From contig JABBAI010000193.1 in assembly GCA_018608045.1 (NCBI GenBank), positions 1 through 49,192 of the forward strand: a stretch of 49,192 nucleotides of DNA. Direction: 5' to 3'. This stretch comes from Octadecabacter sp. GTDB taxonomy: Bacteria; Pseudomonadota; Alphaproteobacteria; Rhodobacterales; Rhodobacteraceae. The notes beneath the pieces are model-generated. The model saw only the letters and a list, made by a program, of their open reading frames with translations. It was not told where the DNA came from and searched no databases. This document shows, one piece after another, positions 8,588-17,573 of the stretch. Positions within the stretch are counted from its first letter, which is position 1. Every line of letters begins with the position of its first letter. A program made the position numbers and the translations under genes.

Positions 8588-9253
8588 ATGACATCGATGA
8601 TGCGGAACTTGAAAACTATAGCGCTGGGCGCAGCCATCGGGGTTGCCACACTCTTGCATGACGGCAAAGCCGAGGCGCGCGACATGCAAACCATCGTCGT
8701 GGCGGGCGGCTGATTCTGGTGCGTCGAATCCGATTTTGAAAAAGTGCGCGGCGTGTCCGAAGTGACATCTGGGTACACAGGCGGCACAACGACCAACCCG
8801 ACCTATCGTCAGGTCACCAATGGCAGCACGGGCCATTATGAAGCGGTTGAGATCTGTTACGATCGCGATCAGGTGTCTGAACGTCAAATTTATGATCTGT
8901 TTTTCCGCTCCGTTGATCCGACGGACGCAGGTGGGCAGTTTTGTGATCGGGGCGACAGTTACCGCACCGCGATTTTCGTTGACACAACATCACAAGAACA
9001 GGCCGCGCGGGCAGCATTGGCTGCGGCACAATCCGAACTTGGCCAGCGCATTGTGACGCCAATTTTGGCAGCGGCACCGTTTTACGACGCTGAAAGCTAT
9101 CACCAGAATTACTACACGGGATCGTCGCGGATCGTGACGCGAGGCGGCATTAAAACGCAAGCCGAGGCGTATGCGTTTTATCGTGAAGGATGTGGGCGTG
9201 ATGCGCGGGTTGAACAACTTTGGGGTTCAGACGCACCATTTATCAACCACTAA
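8588..9253 (+). CDS. msrA: peptide-methionine (S)-S-oxide reductase MsrA, exported, with in-frame TGA at the catalytic position (probable selenoprotein)
   Basis: MsrA reduces methionine S-sulfoxide in proteins. The frame from the ATG at 8588 (GAGGAG site 7 nt upstream) encodes 221 residues if the TGA at 8711-8713 is read as an amino acid. That codon falls at residue 42, exactly where the nucleophilic cysteine belongs in the motif GG-C-FWxVE; the sequence reads AGG-TGA-FWCVESDFE. Downstream, MsrA landmarks remain intact: GYTGG, GHYEAVE, the GDSYRTAIF block, YHQNYY and a C-terminal resolving Cys202 in EGCGRD. Residues 1 to about 30 form a signal peptide (basic start, hydrophobic core, AEA cleavage site), so the enzyme should act in the periplasm. 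Selenocysteine is the best explanation, since Sec-MsrA enzymes are known; a TGC-to-TGA nonsense mutation or sequencing error is the alternative. The stop overlaps the convergent PfkB gene by 11 nt. Confidence 0.75.
8729..8751 (+). promoter_or_regulatory. candidate bacterial SECIS hairpin in msrA mRNA
   Basis: Downstream of the in-frame TGA the RNA can fold with pairs A8733-U8745, U8734-G8744, U8735-A8743, U8736-A8742, U8737-A8741 around a GAA loop (8738-8740), extended by a lower stem of 8729-8732 with 8747-8751 that has two single-base bulges. The loop starts 24 nt after the TGA and its first base is G, as the bacterial SECIS consensus asks (loop 3 to 14 nt, G in the first two positions, 16 to 37 nt from UGA). 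Folded by hand; the inner stem is A-U rich and weak. Confidence 0.4.
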
Positions 9254-10109
9254 AGTCCTGCACCTCTTTTAGATCGGGGATCACATCGGCTGTGCCGTGG
9301 CGCGTGACCATCAACGCCGCAGCCTTGGATGCTGTTTGCAGCGCTTGCAGCATCGGTTGACCCCGATCAAGACAGGCCAATACATACCCCGTGAACGTAT
9401 CTCCGGCACCTGTTGTATCCACGGGGGTGACTTTGTGCGCCGCGACAGTGGTTTCACCATCAGCGCCAAACCAAGTGGCACCATTCGCACCAAGGGTGAC
9501 GATCACGTCTTTGACTGGCAAATCAGCAGGTCCCTGCCCCGATGCGGATTTGAGCTGTTCGGCCTCAACCTCATTAAAGATCAGAAAATCGAGATGAGGT
9601 AGGACGGCTTGAACTGTGTTCGCATCAAAGGGTGCGGCAGCATAGGCTACCTCAAGACCCATTTCACGCGCAAGCTTTGCCCCTTCGGCCTGAAGCGTTG
9701 TTTCATTTTGAAAAACGAACGTATCGCCGGTTTTGGCGCGCGTTAAAGCCTGTTCTAGAGATTCTTGAGGGATCGCGGCATTCGCCCCTTTGTGCAAGAT
9801 GATACTATTTTCACCGCGCACATCCACGGCAATGATGGCTTGCGCTGTTTCGACATCGATCTCGGCGATGTGGGTCGTGTCTACGCCGTATTCCAACAAC
9901 CGCGCCACAGCCCAGCGCCCGTCGACACCGACTGCGCCGATATGATGGACCCGGGCCGCAGCGCGCGCAGCCGCCACGGACATATTCGCGCCCTTACCAC
10001 CCAAGAAAACGCTGCGACCCGTGCTTGCCAGAGTTTCACCAGCACGAGGTATATGCGGCACGGAATAGACGATATCGGCATTGATAGAGCCCAAATTCCA
10101 GATCGCCAT
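9243..10109 (-). CDS. PfkB-family sugar kinase (ribokinase-like)
   Basis: A 288-residue PfkB/ribokinase-family kinase. The N-terminal substrate motif FLGGKGANMSVAAARA and the C-terminal ATP/anion-hole motif DTTGAGDTFTGYVLA with the catalytic Asp are both clear. The length (about 300) and GGKGAN form resemble ribokinase, though fructokinase, adenosine kinase or tagatose kinase cannot be excluded. It begins 2 nt after the maeB stop, so it is likely co-transcribed with the malic enzyme, and ends convergently with an 11-nt overlap into msrA. No sugar transporter or regulator is nearby to reveal the substrate. Confidence 0.88.
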   Translation of the reverse strand: MAIWNLGSINADIVYSVPHIPRAGETLASTGRSVFLGGKGANMSVAAARAAARVHHIGAVGVDGRWAVARLLEYGVDTTHIAEIDVETAQAIIAVDVRGENSIILHKGANAAIPQESLEQALTRAKTGDTFVFQNETTLQAEGAKLAREMGLEVAYAAAPFDANTVQAVLPHLDFLIFNEVEAEQLKSASGQGPADLPVKDVIVTLGANGATWFGADGETTVAAHKVTPVDTTGAGDTFTGYVLACLDRGQPMLQALQTASKAAALMVTRHGTADVIPDLKEVQDFSG

Positions 10110-10111
10110 AC

Positions 10112-12367
10112 CTACTGCGCCGTGCTTGAGGCAAGAACGGCCATGTTTAGAATATCGTTGACCGTGCTGACGGTTGAACAGATTTGGATGGGGCGATCGA
10201 TGCCTGCGAGGATGGGGCCGATCACTGTCGCGCCACCCAGTTCCTGCATCAATTTGACCGAGATTGAGGCGGAATGGCGGGCGGGAACAACAAGCACATT
10301 GGCGGGACCTGTCAGGCGTGAGAACGGATAGGCCTCGGCTGCTTTGGGGTTGAGAGCAACATCGACGGCCATCTCCCCCTCGTATTCGAAATCGACTCCG
10401 CGCGCGTCGAGGACATGTGGTGCCATTTGCATTTTTTCTGCGCGTTCCGATACCGGATAACCGAACGTGGAAAACGAAACGAACGCGACACGCGGTTCAA
10501 GGCCAAGACGGCGCGCGACATGGGCACTGCGTTCAGCAATATCCGCAAGATCGTTTTCATCTGGCCATTCATGAACCAACGTATCCGCGATCAGGACAAT
10601 CCGACCTTTGCTTAGGACAGCAGTGACTCCAACCGCACCATCATGGGGACCTGCATCAAAGACGTGGTTGATCAGTTCGAGAACGTGGGCAGATTTGCGG
10701 GTCGCGCCAGTGACCATTCCGTCTGCGTGACCATGGGCAAGCATCAAAGACGCAAAAACATGGCGGTCGCGGGTCGCCATGCGGTGGATATCGTTTCGAT
10801 CGTGGCCTTTTCGTTGAAGGCGTTCGTAGAGGAAATCTTTATATGTCCCGAGGTGGTCGGTGTTGGCCGCATTAACAATCTCAAGCTCGGCCACAGCATC
10901 GCCCAGGCCTTCGGCGGTGAGTTTCTTTTTCACATCTTCAGTCCGACCAACGACCAAAGCACGACCAAAACCGGAGCGTTGGTATTGAACAGCGGCGCGC
11001 AACACGCGGGGATCGTCACCTTCGGCAAAGACGATTGTGTGCTGGTTGGCGCGCGCCCGGGAGTTGATGCCACGCAGAATGCTGGCCGTGGGATCCATGC
11101 GGGTTTTCAAGGATTCCTCATAGCCGTCGATGTCGACAATCGGACGGCGGGCAACGCCAGTATCCATGCCAGCGCGGGCAACGGCGGGTGGAATAACGTA
11201 TATTAAACGCGGATCAAACGGTGTCGGGATAATGTAGTCACGCCCAAAGCTGAGCTTTTTGCCGTAGGCCATCGCGACTTCATCAGGGACGTCTTCACGT
11301 GCAAGGCTGGCAAGCGCGTGGGCGCAAGCGATTTTCATTTCATCATTGATGGCACGCGCATGGATATCGAGGGCGCCGCGAAACAAGTAGGGAAACCCAA
11401 GCACGTTGTTCACTTGGTTCGGGTAATCGGAACGGCCCGTCGCAACGATCACGTCATCACGGACCTCGTGGACTTCTTCGGGCGTGATTTCAGGATCGGG
11501 ATTGGCCATAGCAAAGATAACGGCATTCGGCGCCATTGAGATCACCATGTCTTGGGTCACCGCACCCTTCGCCGACACGCCAAGGAAGACATCACAGCCA
11601 TCCATCGCTTCGGCGAGCGTGCGCGTTTCCGTCGTCGCGGCGTGGGCAGATTTCCATTGGTTCATGCCCTCAGAGCGGCCCTGATAAATCACGCCTTTGG
11701 TGTCGCACATGATGCAATTGTTATGCTTCGCGCCCATCGCCTTAAGAAGTTCGAGGCAGGCAATACCGGCGGCACCAGCGCCATTAAGCACGATTTTGAC
11801 GTCTTCCATTTTCTTGCCGGAAATTTGCAGCGCGTTCAAAAGACCAGCGGCGCAGATAACGGCGGTGCCATGCTGGTCATCGTGGAAGACAGGAATGTCC
11901 ATTTCTTCCTTCAGGCGTTGTTCGATAATAAAGCATTCAGGTGCTTTAATATCTTCGAGGTTGATCCCACCAAACGTCGGACCCATCAGACGCACGGCGT
12001 TGCAAAATGCATCCGGATCTTCGGTATCCAGTTCGATATCGATGGAGTTTACGTCAGCAAAGCGTTTGAACAAAACCGCCTTGCCTTCCATCACAGGTTT
12101 CGACCCTAACGCACCTAAATTTCCCAATCCAAGAACCGCAGTTCCGTTTGAGATAACGGCGACCAAATTGCCCTTATTGGTGTAGTCATAGGCCAATTCA
12201 GGGTTCGCGGCGATGTCTTCGCACGGCACCGCAACGCCCGGGGAATAGGCAAGCGATAGATCACGCTGGGTTGTCATCGGGACGGTCGCCTGCACCTCCC
12301 ACTTGCCGGGGGTTGGTTCGAGATGAAACGCCAATGCGTCTTCTCGTGTGATCTTTGTGTTCGACAT
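10112..12367 (-). CDS. maeB: NADP-dependent malic enzyme with C-terminal phosphotransacetylase-like domain
   Basis: A 751-residue MaeB-type malic enzyme that decarboxylates malate to pyruvate with reduction of NADP. Residues to about 420 hold the malic enzyme domains: YSPGVAVPCEDI, the catalytic Tyr/Lys region DYTNKGNLVAVISNGTAVLGLG, the metal/substrate block HDDQHGTAVI and the Rossmann motif GAGAAGIA. From about 425 on follows a domain related to phosphate acetyltransferase, which in this family is thought to be regulatory (acetyl-CoA responsive). The start ATG at 12367 follows AGGGAGAGC; the frame is open to 12475 but would then overlap the mutS upstream region. The gene is divergent from mutS and followed by a PfkB kinase. 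Confidence 0.95.
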   Translation of the reverse strand: MSNTKITREDALAFHLEPTPGKWEVQATVPMTTQRDLSLAYSPGVAVPCEDIAANPELAYDYTNKGNLVAVISNGTAVLGLGNLGALGSKPVMEGKAVLFKRFADVNSIDIELDTEDPDAFCNAVRLMGPTFGGINLEDIKAPECFIIEQRLKEEMDIPVFHDDQHGTAVICAAGLLNALQISGKKMEDVKIVLNGAGAAGIACLELLKAMGAKHNNCIMCDTKGVIYQGRSEGMNQWKSAHAATTETRTLAEAMDGCDVFLGVSAKGAVTQDMVISMAPNAVIFAMANPDPEITPEEVHEVRDDVIVATGRSDYPNQVNNVLGFPYLFRGALDIHARAINDEMKIACAHALASLAREDVPDEVAMAYGKKLSFGRDYIIPTPFDPRLIYVIPPAVARAGMDTGVARRPIVDIDGYEESLKTRMDPTASILRGINSRARANQHTIVFAEGDDPRVLRAAVQYQRSGFGRALVVGRTEDVKKKLTAEGLGDAVAELEIVNAANTDHLGTYKDFLYERLQRKGHDRNDIHRMATRDRHVFASLMLAHGHADGMVTGATRKSAHVLELINHVFDAGPHDGAVGVTAVLSKGRIVLIADTLVHEWPDENDLADIAERSAHVARRLGLEPRVAFVSFSTFGYPVSERAEKMQMAPHVLDARGVDFEYEGEMAVDVALNPKAAEAYPFSRLTGPANVLVVPARHSASISVKLMQELGGATVIGPILAGIDRPIQICSTVSTVNDILNMAVLASSTAQ

Positions 12368-12490
12368 GATGCTCTCCCTTGCGTCTGAACATTGATAGGG
12401 ATGCACCATAGGCGCGGCAACCACCCGTTTTAGCACTTTCGTCGCTAACATCAGAGGATTAGGTTGTTCGAGCATCCGTCGGGGGAATTC

Positions 12491-15109
12491 ATGAGCAGCA
12501 CCGTCACGCCAATGATGGCGCAGTACCTAGAGATTAAGGCCCATCATCCGGACGCCTTGCTGTTCTATCGGATGGGCGATTTCTATGAGCTATTCTTTAA
12601 TGACGCCGTCGCGGCGGCTAGCGCGTTGGATATTGCACTGACAAAACGCGGCAAGCATTTAGGCCAGGACATCGCGATGTGCGGTGTGCCCCATCACGCA
12701 GCCGAAGGTTATTTTCTGACACTGATCCGCAAAGGTCACCGTGTCGCCGTGTGTGAACAGCTTGAAAGCCCTGCCGAGGCAAAAAAACGTGGGTATAAAT
12801 CCGTTGTGAAACGCGGCGTGACACGGGTGGTGACGCCTGGAACATTGACCGAGGATGCTTTGCTGGATGCGCGGCGCCATAATTTCTTGGCGGCTTATGC
12901 AAATGTGCGTGGGGATGGTGCGTTAGCTTGGGTCGATATTTCAACCGGTGCGTTTTCTGTTTTGGGATGCGACGCAGCAGGGCTGGGGCCAGAACTGGCG
13001 CGGTTGGGGCCAAAGGAAGTGCTTCTCAGCGATGCGACTGAGGCCGATTTTGGTAGCATTGTTGATGAATCGGGCGCTGCGCTAACGGTTCTGGGCAATG
13101 CGGCATTTGACAGTACAAACGGCGAAAAGCGCCTTAACAGTGTCTATTCTGTCAAATCCATGGACGGGTTCGGGGCATTTTCCCGGTCTGAAATTGCCGC
13201 GTTGGCCGCTGTTGTTGAATACTTGGATATTACGCAGAAGGGTAAGTTGCCCCTGTTGCGTCCGCCTGTGCGCGAAAAACGTGAAACGGCCATGCAAATA
13301 GATGCGTCGACACGGAAATCTTTAGAGCTCACCCATGGCATGAACGGGGGGCGTTCTGGTTCGTTGTTGTCCGTCATGGACCGAACCCAAACAGCGGGTG
13401 GTGCGCGTTTATTGGAACGTCGACTATCTTCCCCGTCACGAGATTTGGCGCAAATTGGCAATCGGCAGGATTCAGTGGCGTGGTGTTTGGATCGCGGTGA
13501 TGTTGCAGCACTTTTGAATGATCGCCTGCGCGAAGTTCCTGACTTGGATCGCGCATTGTCGCGATTATCGCTTGATCGTGCTGGTCCGCGCGACATGACG
13601 GCCGTGCGCAGCGCCATTTCGCAGGCGGCGATTATTGCGGATGCCCTTCCAAAGGATATGCCAGACGTTTTGACTGATGCTGCGCGGGATTTGGTTGGTC
13701 AGGACGATTTGCTGACCCTTCTTGATGCCGCCATCGTCGCGGAACCACCTATTCTGGCGCGTGATGGCGGATTTATTGCCGCGGGTTACAATGGCGAGCT
13801 GGATGAGTTCCGGTCTTTACGTGATGAGGGGCGGTCTGTGATTGCTGGTCTTCAAAGCCAGTACGTTGATCGGACGGGTGTGTCCGCCCTCAAGATCAAG
13901 CACAACAATGTGCTGGGCTATTTCATTGAGGTCACAGCGACACACTCTGCGAAGATGCTTGCCGCGCCGCTGTCTGAAACCTTTATTCACCGTCAAACCA
14001 CTGCCAATCAGGTTCGCTTCACGACTGTTGAACTGTCAGAGCTGGAAACACGTATTCTGAATGCAGGTGGGCAGTGTTTAGAAATTGAAAAACGGCTCTA
14101 TTCCACCATTAAATCCGCAATACTGAACCAAGCGCCCCAATTATTTACCTTGGCACGTGCGCTGGCCGAATTTGATTTAAGCGCCGCTTTGGCGCGTTTG
14201 GCGCATGAAGAAGGCTGGGTTCGGCCCGTGATGACTGCCGAACGAGAGTTTGTAATCACAGAGGGACGACATCCTGTTGTTGAGGCTGCATTGAGGGCCA
14301 GCGGCACGCCGTTCGTCGCCAATGATACAGACCTGAGCGATGAACAAATCTGGCTACTGACCGGTCCGAACATGGCGGGTAAGTCGACGTATCTGAGGCA
14401 GAATGCATTGATAGCGGTTCTGGCGCAGATGGGCGCTTTTGTTCCTGCAAAAGCGGCGACCATTGGCGTTGTCAGCCAGATTTTCAGTCGCGTTGGCGCG
14501 TCTGACGATCTGAGTAAGGGACAGTCGACATTTATGGTCGAGATGGTTGAGACAGCGGCAATTTTGAATCAAGCCGATGACCGAGCGTTAGTGATTTTGG
14601 ATGAGATCGGGCGGGGAACCGCGACATATGACGGCTTGTCGATTGCATGGGCAACGTTGGAACATCTGCATGAGGTGAACCGTTGCCGCGCGCTGTTTGC
14701 CACACATTATCATGAGATGACGGGGCTTTCGGAAAAGCTGGAAGGCGTTGCAAATGCGACTGTGACCGTGAAGGAATGGGACGGCGATGTAATTTTCCTC
14801 CACGAAGTGAAACGCGGCACGGCGGATCGCAGTTATGGTGTGCAAGTCGCGCGGTTGGCTGGATTGCCAAAGTCTGTTGTCGAACGTGCCAAGGTTGTTT
14901 TGGAAGCGCTGGAGAAGGGCGAACGTGAAGGCAAACAGAAGGCTGTGATTGATGATCTGCCGTTGTTCAGTGTGACACCGACACCCGCGCCACAAAAAAC
15001 CGCGCCGTCCGAGGTGGAGGCGCGGCTAAAAGATGTAATGCCCGATGACCTATCGCCCAAGGACGCCTTGGACCTGATCTATGAGCTGCGTGGTCTGGTT
15101 AAGACTTAG
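12491..15109 (+). CDS. mutS: DNA mismatch repair protein MutS
   Basis: An 872-residue MutS, which binds mismatches and small loops and starts repair with MutL. The mismatch-reading motif is seen near the N-terminus as FYRMGDFYELF (the Phe-x-Glu equivalent), the ATPase P-loop as TGPNMAGKST near residue 623, Walker B as LVILDEIGRGT and the family block FATHYHEM. Start chosen at the ATG at 12491 after GGGGGAATTC; an upstream in-frame TTG at 12464 would add nine residues. Length is normal (about 850 to 880). Its stop overlaps the convergent grpE by 11 nt. No mutL is nearby. Confidence 0.96.
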   Translation: MSSTVTPMMAQYLEIKAHHPDALLFYRMGDFYELFFNDAVAAASALDIALTKRGKHLGQDIAMCGVPHHAAEGYFLTLIRKGHRVAVCEQLESPAEAKKRGYKSVVKRGVTRVVTPGTLTEDALLDARRHNFLAAYANVRGDGALAWVDISTGAFSVLGCDAAGLGPELARLGPKEVLLSDATEADFGSIVDESGAALTVLGNAAFDSTNGEKRLNSVYSVKSMDGFGAFSRSEIAALAAVVEYLDITQKGKLPLLRPPVREKRETAMQIDASTRKSLELTHGMNGGRSGSLLSVMDRTQTAGGARLLERRLSSPSRDLAQIGNRQDSVAWCLDRGDVAALLNDRLREVPDLDRALSRLSLDRAGPRDMTAVRSAISQAAIIADALPKDMPDVLTDAARDLVGQDDLLTLLDAAIVAEPPILARDGGFIAAGYNGELDEFRSLRDEGRSVIAGLQSQYVDRTGVSALKIKHNNVLGYFIEVTATHSAKMLAAPLSETFIHRQTTANQVRFTTVELSELETRILNAGGQCLEIEKRLYSTIKSAILNQAPQLFTLARALAEFDLSAALARLAHEEGWVRPVMTAEREFVITEGRHPVVEAALRASGTPFVANDTDLSDEQIWLLTGPNMAGKSTYLRQNALIAVLAQMGAFVPAKAATIGVVSQIFSRVGASDDLSKGQSTFMVEMVETAAILNQADDRALVILDEIGRGTATYDGLSIAWATLEHLHEVNRCRALFATHYHEMTGLSEKLEGVANATVTVKEWDGDVIFLHEVKRGTADRSYGVQVARLAGLPKSVVERAKVVLEALEKGEREGKQKAVIDDLPLFSVTPTPAPQKTAPSEVEARLKDVMPDDLSPKDALDLIYELRGLVKT

Positions 15110-15671
15110 GCGTAGAGGACACGCCGACCTGTGCTGCACGCAGCAAACGGTCATGCAACATGAAGCCTGTTCCGGACACTTGAATGATGTCGCCGGCTTG
15201 CGTGCCGGGGAGGGGTGCTTCGAACATCGCTTCGTGGATTTGCGGATCAAAGCGTTCGCCGACCTCGGCAACAATGGGATCAATACCGTGCTTTTTGAAG
15301 ACGCCAATCAATGCGCGCATCGTAAGTTCCACACCCTCAAGCAAAGCTTTGTCGCCTTCTTTGCCATCTTCTTTGGCCATTTGAAGGGCGCGTTCGAGGT
15401 TGTCATAAACCGGAAGCAAATCACGAGCGAGACGGGATCCGCCATAGTTTTCGGCTTCGCGACGGTCACGATCCGACCGTTTGCGCGAATTTTCAACATC
15501 GGCGAGGGCGCGCATATAGGCGTCCTTCAGCTCTGCTATTTGGGCATGAAGATCGACGACATTCTCGTCCACTTCTTCGTTCGCCAAATCCTCAAGCGTC
15601 ATTTCATCCTCTGGGCCGCTGTTCACGTCCGCCATGATGTCGTCCAGAAATTCGTTGTCTTTGTCAGCCAT
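15099..15671 (-). CDS. grpE: GrpE nucleotide exchange factor
   Basis: A 190-residue GrpE, the cofactor that exchanges ADP for ATP on DnaK. The N-terminus is very acidic (MADKDNEFLDDIM...), followed by a long helical region AELKDAYMRALADVENSRKR and the C-terminal beta domain ending near the conserved VSGTGFMLHDRLLRAAQVGV. Length is typical. AGGGA sits upstream of the ATG. It lies 12 nt after hrcA, so the two form a heat-shock operon with hrcA first. Its stop overlaps the convergent mutS by 11 nt. Confidence 0.95.
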   Translation of the reverse strand: MADKDNEFLDDIMADVNSGPEDEMTLEDLANEEVDENVVDLHAQIAELKDAYMRALADVENSRKRSDRDRREAENYGGSRLARDLLPVYDNLERALQMAKEDGKEGDKALLEGVELTMRALIGVFKKHGIDPIVAEVGERFDPQIHEAMFEAPLPGTQAGDIIQVSGTGFMLHDRLLRAAQVGVSSTPKS

Positions 15672-15683
15672 ATCAAGCGTTCC

Positions 15684-16748
15684 CTATCCACGATCCGTGA
15701 TCAGTTTCCCAACCAGCTGCGCGGTGTAATCAACAATGGGCACAATGCGCCCGTAATTTAGGCGGGTGGGTCCGATGACACCAACCGCGCCGACAATCTT
15801 TCGATCAGCGTTCATATAAGGAGAAACCACCAAAGATGAACCCGAAAGTGAGAAAAGTTTGTTTTCAGAGCCAATGAAAATACGCACACCTTCGCCCATC
15901 TCGGTCAATTCAAGGAAATCGGCGATGTCGCGCTTGCGTTCAAGGTCGTCAAACAAGCTACGAATGCGATCAAGGTCTGCGTGATCTTCGTCAGAAATCA
16001 GGTTTCCGCGCCCGCGCACGATCAATCTTTCAGTTGATTCGCCCTGGTTTTCCCACATAGCTGCACCGCTATCGATGAGTTCTCGGGCAAGGACGTCAAT
16101 TTCTTGACGGCGCGATTTAACCTCATGGGCGATGGCGCTGCCAAGTTCGGACAGCGTGCAGCCCTCGGCGACGGCATTGATGAAATTTGTGGCTTCGCGC
16201 ATGGACGACGGGGTTTGACCGGGGGGCGGAGTGAACACGCGGTTTTCAACGTGGCCGTCTGCGAAGACCAGAACAACAAGCGCACGGTCAGCGGCGAGGC
16301 TGACGAACTCCACGTGTTTGATCGGGGCGGATTCGTGTTTCGGCGTTAGCACAAGACTAGCGCCATGGGTCACACCCGAAAGCGCAGACCCAACACGATC
16401 CAGCAACGTGGACACATCATCGTCGTTGCCACCCATGGTTTGATCGATCTTGGCGCGGTCACCGCCGTCAAGGTCACCGACCTCAAGCAAACCATCAACA
16501 AACATGCGCAGCCCGTTTTGCGTTGGAATGCGACCCGCACTGATATGAGGACTGCCGATCAGCCCTAGGTGTTCAAGGTCTTTCATCACATTGCGAATGG
16601 TTGCGGAACTTACCTGTTCCGTAAGCGCCTGCTGCAACGTCTGCGACCCCACTGGCGTTCCCGTTTCGAGGTATCCTTCGACAACACGGCGAAACACCTC
16701 GCGGGAGCGGGCGTTCATATCATCCAGTTTTGGCGTTTGATCGGACAT
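15684..16748 (-). CDS. hrcA: heat-inducible transcription repressor HrcA
   Basis: A 354-residue HrcA. By family, it binds CIRCE operators upstream of groESL-type genes and is kept active by GroEL. The N-terminal winged-helix region reads VVEGYLETGTPVGSQTL and SSATIRNVMKDLEHLGLIGSPHISAGRIPT, followed by the GAF-like HrcA domain and the C-terminal block GAVGVIGPTRLNYGRIVPIVDY. The start ATG at 16748 is the first plausible one; the open frame runs much further through rph on the other strand. No CIRCE inverted repeat (TTAGCACTC-type) is visible in the 117-bp region shared with the divergent rph, so it is not obviously autoregulated by that operator. Confidence 0.94.
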   Translation of the reverse strand: MSDQTPKLDDMNARSREVFRRVVEGYLETGTPVGSQTLQQALTEQVSSATIRNVMKDLEHLGLIGSPHISAGRIPTQNGLRMFVDGLLEVGDLDGGDRAKIDQTMGGNDDDVSTLLDRVGSALSGVTHGASLVLTPKHESAPIKHVEFVSLAADRALVVLVFADGHVENRVFTPPPGQTPSSMREATNFINAVAEGCTLSELGSAIAHEVKSRRQEIDVLARELIDSGAAMWENQGESTERLIVRGRGNLISDEDHADLDRIRSLFDDLERKRDIADFLELTEMGEGVRIFIGSENKLFSLSGSSLVVSPYMNADRKIVGAVGVIGPTRLNYGRIVPIVDYTAQLVGKLITDRG

Positions 16749-16865
16749 TGAGGTGCTTTCGAACAGGCGAACCCCAATCTGTGGGAGACACGACAGAAGG
16801 TCAATCGGGGTTGGAATTTTGGTGTTGTGCGCGTAGGGCTTGAAAAACCCTTGAAAGGATATGCG

Positions 16866-17573
16866 ATGCGCCCCTCTGGTCGATCTATTGATGAAATGCG
16901 GACAATTTCTATTGAAACAAACGTGACACGTCATGCCGAAGGATCGTGCCTGATTAAATGTGGTGACACCCATGTGCTGTGCACCGCATCCATCGACGAA
17001 CGCGTACCGCCATTTTTGAAGAACAGCGGCCTTGGTTGGGTAACAGCAGAATACGGAATGCTGCCGCGCGCGACGAACACACGAATGCGCCGCGAAGCCA
17101 AGAACGGTCAGAGTGGACGCACGCAAGAAATCCAGCGTTTGATCGGTCGGTCCCTGCGTGCTGGTGTTGATCGCGTGGCCTTGGGCGAACGCCAGATTGT
17201 TGTTGATTGTGATGTCATCCAAGCCGACGGCGGAACGCGCTGCGCGTCGATCACGGGCGGTTGGGTTGCGTTGAAGCTGGCCGTGCAAAAACTGATGAAA
17301 GCAGGCGATGTGATTTCTGATCCATTGGCCATTCCTGTGGCGGCAGTGTCGTGTGGTATCTATGCGGGCCAGTCTGTTCTTGACCTCGACTACCCAGAAG
17401 ATTCCGAAGCCGGTGTTGATGGTAACTTTGTCATGACGGGCGACAAACTGATTGAGATTCAGATGTCTGCCGAAGGGTCGACATTCACACGCGAACAGAT
17501 GAACGCGATGATGGACTTGGCCGACAAGGGCATCGCAGAATTGACGGCAGCACAACTTGCGGCAATTCGCTAA
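16866..17573 (+). CDS. rph: ribonuclease PH
   Basis: A 235-residue RNase PH, a phosphate-dependent 3'-to-5' exonuclease that trims tRNA precursors. Family blocks are [12 protein letters not shown] at the start, [16 protein letters not shown], the RGRE-like phosphate region around [16 protein letters not shown] and the catalytic core [14 protein letters not shown]. The start at 16866 has AAAGGA 6 nt upstream; a longer frame from 16827 lacks this. Stop and next start share one base (TAATG), so rph and rdgB are translationally coupled. Confidence 0.96.
   Translation: MRPSGRSIDEMRTISIETNVTRHAEGSCLIKCGDTHVLCTASIDERVPPFLKNSGLGWVTAEYGMLPRATNTRMRREAKNGQSGRTQEIQRLIGRSLRAGVDRVALGERQIVVDCDVIQADGGTRCASITGGWVALKLAVQKLMKAGDVISDPLAIPVAAVSCGIYAGQSVLDLDYPEDSEAGVDGNFVMTGDKLIEIQMSAEGSTFTREQMNAMMDLADKGIAELTAAQLAAIR

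Noticed and set aside
8712-8730. Perfect 5-bp stem GATTC/GAATC starting inside the msrA TGA, with a bulged U, as a SECIS
   Set aside because: The stem includes the stop codon itself and its loop is less than 12 nt away, so the ribosome would melt it; bacterial SECIS loops sit 16 to 37 nt downstream.
8744-9253. A short 169-residue MsrA starting at GTG 8744
   Set aside because: It would lack the nucleophile and the first beta strand; the upstream frame has a better ribosome-binding site and a signal peptide.
10643-11206. 187-residue open frame on the plus strand opposite maeB
   Set aside because: Complete overlap with the conserved maeB coding sequence, no ribosome-binding site and no recognisable motif; a codon-bias shadow.
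15081-15761. 226-residue open frame on the plus strand over grpE
   Set aside because: It is antisense to grpE and overlaps mutS and hrcA ends; no domain and no start signal.
16749-16865. CIRCE operator upstream of hrcA
   Set aside because: No inverted repeat resembling TTAGCACTC-N9-GAGTGCTAA is present in the hrcA-rph gap.
16749-17555. N-terminal extension of the HrcA frame through the rph region
   Set aside because: It runs antisense through conserved rph; the HrcA family starts near the ATG at 16748.
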